From Neofamilia sp964346535 (GTDB lineage: Bacteria; Bacillota; Clostridia; Tissierellales; Peptoniphilaceae): a DNA stretch of 58,474 bases. Where the stretch lies: positions 1 through 58,474 of the forward strand of contig CAYFUN010000004.1 of assembly GCA_964346535.1 (NCBI GenBank), read 5' to 3'. Positions 51,299 to 58,474 of this stretch are shown one piece after another (position 1 is the first letter of the stretch; the number at the start of each line of letters is the position of its first letter). The notes beneath the pieces are model-generated. The model had not been told where the DNA came from and did not search any database. It saw nothing but the letters and a program-made list of their open reading frames with translations. Both the position numbers and the translations under genes were made by a program.

Positions 51299-54200
51299 GC
51301 AAGGTCTTGACTTGCTTCAATAATATCAAAATAAGCCCAGTGACCTTGGTCCAAGTCTTTAAAAGCTTTTAGCTTGTCCTTGTGGCTTTTTATAAAGTCT
51401 ACATCAGGACGCCTCTTTAGCATTTTGTTAGTGATAGTTACAACTTCAGCCCTGCTTATATTCCTATCAGGTCTAAAGCTGCCATCTTCATAGCCAGAAA
51501 CCCAGCCTTTGGCATAGACTGAATTAATATATTTTAAGGCCCAGTGACTTGCTAAAACATCTTCAAAGCCTTTGGCATCACTGGCAACAAGGCCTTTAAA
51601 CTTGGCAGCAATAGCAGCGAACTCGGCCCTTGTTATTGGACTATTTGGTCTAAAAGTTCCATCTTCGTAGCCAGTAATAATAGCATTTTCTGTCATAAAC
51701 AAAAGAGCAGGATAGTACCAATCATTTTCAAAAACATCTCCATAAGAAAGCTTGTAATTAGCATCTGCAGACGGACTGTTTTTCAAAAGTCTAAAAAACA
51801 TAGTAACAACTTCAGCCCTAGTCATAGTCTTATTAGGCTGGAAGGTCCCATCAGGATAGCCAAAGATATAAGCCTTGCTATAGCTATTATTAAGCGAAAT
51901 TTCTTCAAGAGAAATATTATCACTAGTTGTCTTAGAATTTTCATGACCAAAAATAAATGGAAGTACTAGGCTAGAATCAAGTATTTCTGGACCTATAGGA
52001 GGCTGTGGCTCTAGTTTTAGTTTTTTATAAATATGAGTTACCTTAGTTTCTGTGTCAGTAATTTTTGCCCTAACAGTTTTAATATACTCATATCCTGGAA
52101 TATTTTCCTTGTCGTGGTCTCCGTCTTTTGAAGGGCTTATTTCATTTCCATACTCGTCTACATAAACTGTAGTAATTTTATTTGTAGGTGGATTTTCTTC
52201 ATCTGCCTTTTTCTCTTTAAAAACCCACGTTCCAACAAATTTTACATCAGAGCCCTTTATTGTCTTTGAATTTTCATCCCAAGCTATAAATGTCCATCTT
52301 CCGTCATCTGTTACAATATCTGCAAAAGTCTTTGTAGCTGGTTCTACCTGACTATTATTTTCCTTGCCAGTTTCTTCTGCTGGTAGTAAATTTTTAATTT
52401 CTTCTGGAAGATTTTTTCCTTCTGTGCCATTTATAAATTTATAATTGACCTTGTATGTTTTATTATAAGTGTTGGTAAAGTCATATCCATCTTGGCTTGA
52501 TGTATAATTTTTTACAGGGTCTTCTGTTAGGGTATAGTTAACCAAGGCCTTATTTTTATATTTTGGAAGATTTTCAAATTTCCAAGTACTGCCTGTAAGC
52601 TTTTTATCACTTGGACTTCCATTTTCATTTAAGGTCACAGTTACTTCAGTTGGAAGTGGACCTGTGTTGCCATTATGGATCCAAGTCTTACTTCCTTCAA
52701 TAGTTATAAATTCCGTTTTACTTGTGAGAGTAAAACCATCTTTGAAATCTCCGGTAACAAGAGTTTTTTCATAGCCTAAGACTTGGTCTGGAATTTCTTT
52801 TATTGAATAGGCTGTAAAATCTGTATTTTCATCTGGAAGATTTGTAAATTCACCCTTCCAATTATTTTCTGCGCTTAATCTTAGCCTGCCTACTTCTTGA
52901 CCCTTGTATAAAAGCTGAACGTCAAGGCTTTCTGGGCGGTTTTTATATGCGTCGTCACTATCGTCCCAAACTTTTTCTACGGCTACTGACTTTTTCCAGC
53001 CTGCATAAAGCTTGAATTCATTAGGCTCAATAATATTTGTAATTTCGTCTGTGTTTTCAAAAAGTTTTAAGTCTTTAACCAGAGTCTTGCCGTCTTTATT
53101 TTCGTCAGATTCATCATCTTTAACGACTTCTTCTATATACCAACCTGTAAAGATGTAGCCTTTTCTAACTGGTTCAGGACTAAGGTCAGCTAATTTTTCT
53201 CCTGGCCCATAGATATCGTAGCTATCTTCCCTTATAGAGTCAGAAACTAAACTTGTGTATATGCTTTTTTCATTATCTCTTCCCTCGGTTATATTTTCAA
53301 AGCTAGTAGGAGCATCATCTGTTCCATTTGCATCTAGGCTTAGCCTAAGTCTTTGGCCAAGGACAATTTGATTTGTCTGTGGGTTTAAAACAAAATCCCA
53401 CTTGCCAGGGCTAGTGTGATCATCTTTATCTGCCCTTGGCTGTTTAGTGTCTTTAGACACATAGTGAATTTTCTCGGCGTCAGCAGCTGTCGGCCTGTAA
53501 GTTCCATCACCTTCTGCGACTAAATATCCAAGCCTTCTCTTTTGACTTTCTAGAAATAAATTATTTCCGCTACTTATAGGAGTCTCACTAATAGAAACAT
53601 TTACTTGGCCTGTCAAAGGTCCTGTTAAAATAATTTTAGACTGGCCATCTAAGAGGCGAATATCTCTTCCATCAAACCTAGCATTTGGAGTTATAATTAC
53701 ATCTTTAGCTGCATAAATATTTTCTCCAGCCATTTCATCTTCCTTGTTAATATGGCTATTTGACCCTTTAAACTTTTCTACTGAGTTATTTGAAAAGACA
53801 GCCCTATCAATTTTTAAATAGCCCTTGTTTAGAATGCCTGCTGCCATAAAGGCCTTGTTATTTGAAATTTTTGTAGGCTTTGCATCTGACCCACTTAAGC
53901 TTAAATGACCTTCATTATAAATTGCTCCAGCAAATTTAGATGAAGCATAGTCAATTTGGTCTCCATCCATAGTAACTACAGCACCTGGACCAATAAACAA
54001 GGCGCCGCCAGTTTGATTAGATAGCATTAAGGTCCCTGTATATGAAATAGTATTTCCACTTAGATTAACAGTAGAAGGAGTTTTGCCAGCCTTATCTGTT
54101 CCAATGGCTATAGCTCCGCCATTAGAAACGACAGATGTGCTAGTTATCTTGTTATCTTTTATTGTTACAGAAGCTGTTGTCCCATTTTCTATACAAATAG

Positions 54201-55305
54201 CCCCACCATAGAAGGCTGTTTGCCTGCTGGTATCTTTGCTATTGCCTGTCATGGTATTGCCTTCAATTGTGTGGTCTCCGTCTCCACTTATATATATAAA
54301 TCCGCCTCCATGGGCTAGCCTGGAAACATTGGTACCATCGACTCTAAAGTCAGAGTCTTTTATAGCAGTCTTTCCACCTTCCATAGAAAAAACTCCACCA
54401 CTTTGACCGTATTTATCGCCTAAGTTTCTTATAACAAAAGTAGACTCACCGACCTCTATTGTACTTCCATAGGATTTTAAAAAACCACCTGTATTAAAAC
54501 CCTTGGTAACAAAAACACTAACATTAGAAACTTTTGCCTTTACATCCTTTCTAGTATGGATACAGGCACCTTCAGCTTTATTATCAGAACTATTATTTTC
54601 TTTAAACACCGTTCCTTTTATAATTAAATTTCCAGCGTTTTGGTAGATGGCTGCGCCGTTGCCTTTACGAGTGATCCTATTAGTTAAAAAAACTCCGCCA
54701 GTAATTTTAATATCAGTGGGCCTACTTCCTCCATAAATAGCCCCACCATTTCTATCCATGAGATAAGGATAGTCACCACTAGCGTTACCTATGAAATCTG
54801 TATTTCTAGCTGTTAAAGACCCACCATCAATAAAGATTCCACCGCCTGCATTTAAGCTTGCATCATTGGCTGGACATCCATTTAAAAGCTCTGCGTTTTC
54901 AAAAGTTAAATTAGAATTTTCAGAATAAATTATCCTGTTTATCTTAGCTCCATTTAAAGTAAGCTTTTGACCTGGACCCAAACCCTTAAAGCTAAGATTA
55001 GAGTTTTTAACAACAAATAAAGTGTTGGTTATTTCATTAGTCTTTAGAGACTGGCTGGCACTTAGGCTAGCATTTCCACCTATTGTTATACTTTTGTTTT
55101 CGATAACAAGTGTTTCATTTAAGGTGATTGGGCTGTTAATATTAATAACTTCTCCATCAGCTGCATTATTTATTGCACTTTTCAAATCATCAAAAGTCCT
55201 AACATCAGCAGCAAAAATATTTTCACTAGCAGCAAAAAGCAAAAGCCCTAAGATAAGTAAAAATAAAAAACCTTTTTTCTGTCTAAATAACTTTTCTCTA
55301 AGCAC
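51286..55305 (-). CDS. SLH-anchored modular surface adhesin
   Basis: 1339 residues. Signal peptide (1-32, FLFLLILGLLLFAA), then a long right-handed beta-helix region to about 640 (repeated GGAIYGG, GGGIFIDGG, GGFIYISG turns). Next come an InlB_B/Flg_new repeat ending YIFTGWYIEE ... LYAGWKKS (about 650-770), two Cna-B stalk domains (about 773-865, VAVEKVWDD; about 865-950, IEGSKTWIHNGNTG), a SHIRT-type domain (about 952-1040, YKVNYKFINGTEG ... WTFIAWDE), a MucBP-like module (about 1045-1100), and three SLH repeats (IFGYPDGTFQPNKTMTRAEV; ITGYEDGTFRPNSPITRAEF; VSGYEDGSFRPDRNISRAEV). SLH repeats bind pyruvylated wall polymer, so no sortase motif is needed. GTG start, AGAGG upstream. Confidence 0.9.
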   Translation of the reverse strand: MLREKLFRQKKGFLFLLILGLLLFAASENIFAADVRTFDDLKSAINNAADGEVININSPITLNETLVIENKSITIGGNASLSASQSLKTNEITNTLFVVKNSNLSFKGLGPGQKLTLNGAKINRIIYSENSNLTFENAELLNGCPANDASLNAGGGIFIDGGSLTARNTDFIGNASGDYPYLMDRNGGAIYGGSRPTDIKITGGVFLTNRITRKGNGAAIYQNAGNLIIKGTVFKENNSSDNKAEGACIHTRKDVKAKVSNVSVFVTKGFNTGGFLKSYGSTIEVGESTFVIRNLGDKYGQSGGVFSMEGGKTAIKDSDFRVDGTNVSRLAHGGGFIYISGDGDHTIEGNTMTGNSKDTSRQTAFYGGAICIENGTTASVTIKDNKITSTSVVSNGGAIAIGTDKAGKTPSTVNLSGNTISYTGTLMLSNQTGGALFIGPGAVVTMDGDQIDYASSKFAGAIYNEGHLSLSGSDAKPTKISNNKAFMAAGILNKGYLKIDRAVFSNNSVEKFKGSNSHINKEDEMAGENIYAAKDVIITPNARFDGRDIRLLDGQSKIILTGPLTGQVNVSISETPISSGNNLFLESQKRRLGYLVAEGDGTYRPTAADAEKIHYVSKDTKQPRADKDDHTSPGKWDFVLNPQTNQIVLGQRLRLSLDANGTDDAPTSFENITEGRDNEKSIYTSLVSDSIREDSYDIYGPGEKLADLSPEPVRKGYIFTGWYIEEVVKDDESDENKDGKTLVKDLKLFENTDEITNIIEPNEFKLYAGWKKSVAVEKVWDDSDDAYKNRPESLDVQLLYKGQEVGRLRLSAENNWKGEFTNLPDENTDFTAYSIKEIPDQVLGYEKTLVTGDFKDGFTLTSKTEFITIEGSKTWIHNGNTGPLPTEVTVTLNENGSPSDKKLTGSTWKFENLPKYKNKALVNYTLTEDPVKNYTSSQDGYDFTNTYNKTYKVNYKFINGTEGKNLPEEIKNLLPAEETGKENNSQVEPATKTFADIVTDDGRWTFIAWDENSKTIKGSDVKFVGTWVFKEKKADEENPPTNKITTVYVDEYGNEISPSKDGDHDKENIPGYEYIKTVRAKITDTETKVTHIYKKLKLEPQPPIGPEILDSSLVLPFIFGHENSKTTSDNISLEEISLNNSYSKAYIFGYPDGTFQPNKTMTRAEVVTMFFRLLKNSPSADANYKLSYGDVFENDWYYPALLFMTENAIITGYEDGTFRPNSPITRAEFAAIAAKFKGLVASDAKGFEDVLASHWALKYINSVYAKGWVSGYEDGSFRPDRNISRAEVVTITNKMLKRRPDVDFIKSHKDKLKAFKDLDQGHWAYFDIIEASQDLASLK

Positions 55306-55561
55306 AGTCTTTACCTCTCTTTTTAAAATTTATTACTTGCTTATATTATAGCTTAAAAAATAAAAAAATTAAGTAAAAAATTTCTTTAAATATTTATCAA
55401 GAAAAAGTTTTATGCTTAAGAAATATTGCTAAAAGGATTTTAATCATACAGAGAAATTAATAAAAATCCTAAGCAGCAAAAAGTGAAGTATTTGTTAAAA
55501 AACAATGAAAATTTCATTGATACTAAACTACACATATGGCTGTAATACAGTGAATAACTTA

Positions 55562-55591
55562 TTGACAGCCTTGTGACAATTGTGATATTAT
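55562..55591 (+). promoter_or_regulatory. Probable promoter of abgT copy 2
   Basis: TTGACA, 18 bp, TATTAT, about 90 bp before the start. The 375-bp stretch 55306-55680 otherwise holds the adhesin leader and two inverted repeats: AGGATTTT/AAAATCCT (55434-55471) and GTACAAA/TTTGTAC (just after the -10); no further gene is seen. Confidence 0.65.
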
Positions 55592-55680
55592 AAAAAATGT
55601 ACAAATTTTTTGTACTTTTAGAAATGCAGACTTTTTACGAGAACTCTGTAAAAAGAATTTAACAAAAGGAGGATAAATGC

Positions 55681-57222
55681 ATGGCTAAAAATCAAAAAAG
55701 AGATGCAAATGATGTTGGCGGGTTTTTGAAAGGTGTAGAACGTGTAGGTAACGCTCTTCCACACCCAGCAATGATTTTTGTTATATTATCAGTAATCTTA
55801 ATCATCATTGCAGAATTTGTAGCAAGAAGTGGAGCTACTTGGACTTATTTCGATGCTAGAGCAGGAGAAGAAGTACAAATCGGCGCCATTTCTCTACTAA
55901 ACAAAGAAGGTCTAGCCTATATTTTTAACAATGCTACTAAAAACTTTACAGGCTTTGCTCCACTAGGAACAGTTCTAGTTGCAATGCTTGGTGTAGGTGT
56001 AGCAGAACACTCAGGCTTATTTGACGCTTCTTTAAAGAAGATGTTATCAGGAGTTAACCCAAGAGTTTTAACTGTAGTAGTTATTCTAGCAGGGGTTATG
56101 TCTAACATAGCATCTGACGCAGGTTATCTAATAGTAGTTCCTCTAGGAGCAATGATGTTTGCCGCCTCAGACAGGCATCCTATTGCAGGTTTGGCAGCAG
56201 CCTTTGCTGGTGTATCAGGTGGTTTCTCAGCCAACCTTTTAATTGGTACAACTGACCCACTTCTAACAGGTATTACTAACGAAGCTCTAGTAAAAGCTGG
56301 CATCGACATGGAACTTGCACCAACTAGTAACTGGTACTTCCTATTTGTTTCTACTTTTATAGTAACAATTATCGGTACTATAGTAACTGAAAGAATAGTA
56401 GAAAAGAACCTTGGCAAGTACACTGGATCTTATGTTCACGAAGATATTCCACTAACAGACCTTGAACTAAAGGGCCTAAGAAAAGCAGGAATTGCTGTTA
56501 TAATTTTCGTAGTTATTATGGCTTTCCTAATGTTCCCACAAAATGCAGTATTTAGAGAAGACGGAATCCCAGGAATTGAAGGCCTAAAGACTTTCTTAAA
56601 CAACGGTTTAATGCTTGGAATTTTACTTCTATTTATGATACCAGGTATTGTATTTGGTAAAACAGTAGGAAAGATTAAAGACTCAAACGACCTAGTAAAA
56701 ATGATGTCAAAGTCAATGGCAGGCATGGGATCTTACCTAGTACTAGCCTTCTTTGCATCACAATTCGTAAACTACTTTGGTCACACAAACATTGGAAAGA
56801 TCGTTTCTATTTCAGGAGCTAACTTCCTAGAAAGTGCAGGAATTACAGGTATTCCACTAATGGTACTTTTCGTACTACTATCAGCTTTCCTAAACCTATT
56901 TATGGGATCAGCATCAGCAAAATGGGCAATTATGGCACCAATTTTCGTACCAATGATGGCCCAAGCAGGAATCCATCCAGCCCTTACTCAAGTAGCCTAC
57001 AGAATTGGGGACTCATCAACTAACATCATTACCCCACTTATGTCTTACTTTGCAGTAATTGTTGCCTTTATGCAAAAATACGACGAAGACAGTGGTCTTG
57101 GAACATTGACATCAACAATGTTACCATACTCAATATCCTTCATAGTATTCTGGACAGTATTCTTAATTATCTGGATGCTAATTGGAATTCCAGTAGGACC
57201 AGGTGCACCACTTTATCTATAA
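55681..57222 (+). CDS. abgT: AbgT family transporter (copy 2)
   Basis: 513 residues, the same family landmarks as the copy at 36-38 kb: VERVGNALPHPAMIFVILSV, SNIASDAGYLIVVPLGAMMF, GFSANLLIGTTDPLLTGITN, FMGSASAKWAIMAPIFVPMM, YRIGDSSTNIITPLMSYF. The two share clear similarity in every motif but differ enough to be old paralogues. GGAGGATAAATGC precedes the ATG at 55681; an out-of-frame ATG at 55677 stops after three codons. It ends in its own terminator and is followed by an M20 peptidase. Confidence 0.93.
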   Translation: MAKNQKRDANDVGGFLKGVERVGNALPHPAMIFVILSVILIIIAEFVARSGATWTYFDARAGEEVQIGAISLLNKEGLAYIFNNATKNFTGFAPLGTVLVAMLGVGVAEHSGLFDASLKKMLSGVNPRVLTVVVILAGVMSNIASDAGYLIVVPLGAMMFAASDRHPIAGLAAAFAGVSGGFSANLLIGTTDPLLTGITNEALVKAGIDMELAPTSNWYFLFVSTFIVTIIGTIVTERIVEKNLGKYTGSYVHEDIPLTDLELKGLRKAGIAVIIFVVIMAFLMFPQNAVFREDGIPGIEGLKTFLNNGLMLGILLLFMIPGIVFGKTVGKIKDSNDLVKMMSKSMAGMGSYLVLAFFASQFVNYFGHTNIGKIVSISGANFLESAGITGIPLMVLFVLLSAFLNLFMGSASAKWAIMAPIFVPMMAQAGIHPALTQVAYRIGDSSTNIITPLMSYFAVIVAFMQKYDEDSGLGTLTSTMLPYSISFIVFWTVFLIIWMLIGIPVGPGAPLYL

Positions 57223-57228
57223 GAAAAA

Positions 57229-57265
57229 TCAATCACCGAGAGCTCTTCTTTCGGTGATTTTTTTA
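57229..57265 (+). terminator. Terminator after abgT copy 2
   Basis: AATCACCGA/TCGGTGATT stem then seven T. Confidence 0.92.
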
Positions 57266-57324
57266 AGAACAAAATTAAAAGGGTATAAAAAAAATAACTT
57301 GAAAAGAAAGGTGAGATAAATTAA

Positions 57325-58428
57325 ATGGAAAGAGTAATAGAAAGATTTATTGAATACGCAAAAATTGACAGCGAAACTTTAAACGAATATGACTTTAAAG
57401 AAAGATTAAAAAAAGACCTAGAAGATTTGGGCCTTGAAGTATACGAAGATAATGCTGGAGAAAAAATAGGATCAAACTCAGGCAACCTTATAGCAAAACT
57501 AAAGGGAACTGGCGACAAGACTATCCTATTTTCATCTCACATGGACACAGTTTCACCAGGCAAGGGCATTGAACCTTATATAGATGAAGACAACATCCTA
57601 AGGTCAAAAGGCGATACAATTTTAGCATCAGATGACAAGGCTGGAGTTTCAGCTATAATGGAAATGTTAACAGTGTTAAAAGAAGAAAACATTCCTCACC
57701 ACAATATAGAAGTTGCCTTTACAATAGCAGAAGAAGGTGGCCTAAAAGGATCTAAGAACCTAGACTACTCAAAGGTTAGCGCAGACTTTGGTATAGTAGT
57801 TGACTCAGGTGGAGATCCAGGACACACAATAGTTCAAGGGCCAGCCCAAACGAAAATTAATGTAAAATTCAAAGGAAAATCTGCCCACGCAGGAGTTGCT
57901 CCAGAAGACGGAGTATCAGCTATAGTAATAGCAGCAGAAGCCATTGCCAATATGAAGCTACTTCGAATTGACGAAGAAACAACAGCAAACATTGGCTCAA
58001 TTAACGGTGGTGGACCAACAAACATTGTAACAGATACAGTAGAAATCCAGGCAGAAGCTAGGTCTCTAGATGATGCCAAGCTCCAAGCCCAAGTTGACCA
58101 CATGGTTAAGTGTGTAAAAGATGCCCAAGCTAAATATGGCATCGAAGCAGAAATCGAAGTTGTAGAAGCCTACAAGCCATTTAAAGTAGAACTAGATTCA
58201 CTTCCAGCCCAAAGAGTAAAGGCAGCTTGTGACAGACTAGGCTTTAAATTTGCACCAGCAAAATCAGGTGGTGGATCTGACACTAACAACTACAACCTAA
58301 ACAACATTCCATCAGTAAACCTAGGAGTAGGCATGACAAAAGCCCACTCAGTAGACGAATTTTGTAAGGTTGACACAATTATAGACGTATCAAAACTGCT
58401 AGTAGAAATAGCAAGAGCAGACGTTTAA
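57325..58428 (+). CDS. M20 family peptidase, PepT-like
   Basis: 367 residues. Metal ligands: LFSSHMDTVSPGKG (His, Asp), LASDDKAGVSAIMEML (bridging Asp), FTIAEEGGLKGS (Glu-Glu) and VDSGGDPG; the lid domain includes KGKSAHAGVAPEDGVSA; the last His is in MTKAHSVDEFC. It resembles tripeptidase T-like enzymes of Firmicutes (shorter than E. coli PepT, 408 residues). AGGTGAGATAAATTAA precedes the ATG. Its neighbour AbgT may bring in its substrate (inference). Confidence 0.9.
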   Translation: MERVIERFIEYAKIDSETLNEYDFKERLKKDLEDLGLEVYEDNAGEKIGSNSGNLIAKLKGTGDKTILFSSHMDTVSPGKGIEPYIDEDNILRSKGDTILASDDKAGVSAIMEMLTVLKEENIPHHNIEVAFTIAEEGGLKGSKNLDYSKVSADFGIVVDSGGDPGHTIVQGPAQTKINVKFKGKSAHAGVAPEDGVSAIVIAAEAIANMKLLRIDEETTANIGSINGGGPTNIVTDTVEIQAEARSLDDAKLQAQVDHMVKCVKDAQAKYGIEAEIEVVEAYKPFKVELDSLPAQRVKAACDRLGFKFAPAKSGGGSDTNNYNLNNIPSVNLGVGMTKAHSVDEFCKVDTIIDVSKLLVEIARADV

Positions 58429-58441
58429 TAAAAGATTTAAG

Positions 58442-58470
58442 GAGAAGGTCAAGGCCTTCTTCTTTTTTGT
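58442..58470 (+). terminator. Terminator after the PepT-like gene
   Basis: GAGAAGG/CCTTCTTC stem followed by a T-run at the end of the window. Confidence 0.85.
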
Positions 58471-58474
58471 TTTG

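Noticed and set aside
1..58474. Insertion sequences, prophage, CRISPR, rRNA or tRNA genes
   Set aside because: No transposase or integrase frame, no evenly spaced direct repeats, and no recognisable tRNA/rRNA sequence was seen.

Overview
The window is an AT-rich, low-GC Gram-positive chromosome segment centred on the replication origin. The evidence for this is the order dnaA-dnaN-yaaA-recF-gyrB-gyrA on the minus strand, diverging from rpmH-rnpA-yidD-yidC-khpB ... mnmE-mnmG-rsmG ... parA-parB on the plus strand, with DnaA boxes between dnaA and rpmH and three parS sites near parA. Strictly anaerobic habits (rubrerythrin, peptide/amino-acid use, a cyclodeaminase, M20 peptidases), lipoprotein signal peptides and an SLH-anchored adhesin carrying Cna-B and SHIRT-type domains suggest an anaerobic Firmicute of the Tissierellia, most like the Gram-positive anaerobic cocci (Peptoniphilaceae). 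The genus is an inference. Two runs of exactly 100 N (42905-43004, 44632-44731) show that this is a scaffolded draft assembly.

Left arm (1-12.5 kb): an ECF sigma factor / DUF4367 anti-sigma / lipoprotein operon whose last gene is frameshifted; a rhodanese lipoprotein; a DUF1538 membrane protein with a tandem PII-like regulator, both internally duplicated; the dipeptidase PepD; an SDR oxidoreductase; an NADH-oxidase gene that has lost about 300 central codons in frame; two small membrane/secreted proteins; dihydrofolate reductase with a membrane protein; and a SigB-type partner-switching set (STAS protein, degenerate anti-sigma factor, sigma factor) directly behind gyrA.

Origin core (12.5-35.5 kb): the replication genes, oriC, ribosomal protein L34 and RNase P protein, the membrane insertase, a 3.8-kb foreign-looking block (HesB-like protein, MATE transporter, aldehyde dehydrogenase, GNAT) between khpB and mnmE, the tRNA/rRNA-modification genes, a membrane protein between parS sites, parAB, a PhzF-fold protein lacking the usual catalytic residues, and formiminotetrahydrofolate cyclodeaminase.

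Right arm (35.5-58.5 kb): a HAD nucleotidase; an AbgT transporter plus M20 amidohydrolase; pirin; RluA-type pseudouridine synthase; exonuclease III; rubrerythrin behind a Fur/PerR-like box; two secreted proteins on a small contig between the N gaps; a partial glutamine-amidotransferase-like hydrolase; MTA/SAH nucleosidase with a DUF1847 protein; an intergenic cluster of helically phased DnaA boxes; a YitT protein, UppP and a two-component system; the 1339-residue SLH adhesin; and a second AbgT transporter with a PepT-like M20 peptidase. A folate/peptide salvage theme recurs (dihydrofolate reductase, cyclodeaminase, two AbgT+M20 pairs, PepD). No rRNA, tRNA, CRISPR array, insertion sequence or prophage was seen.
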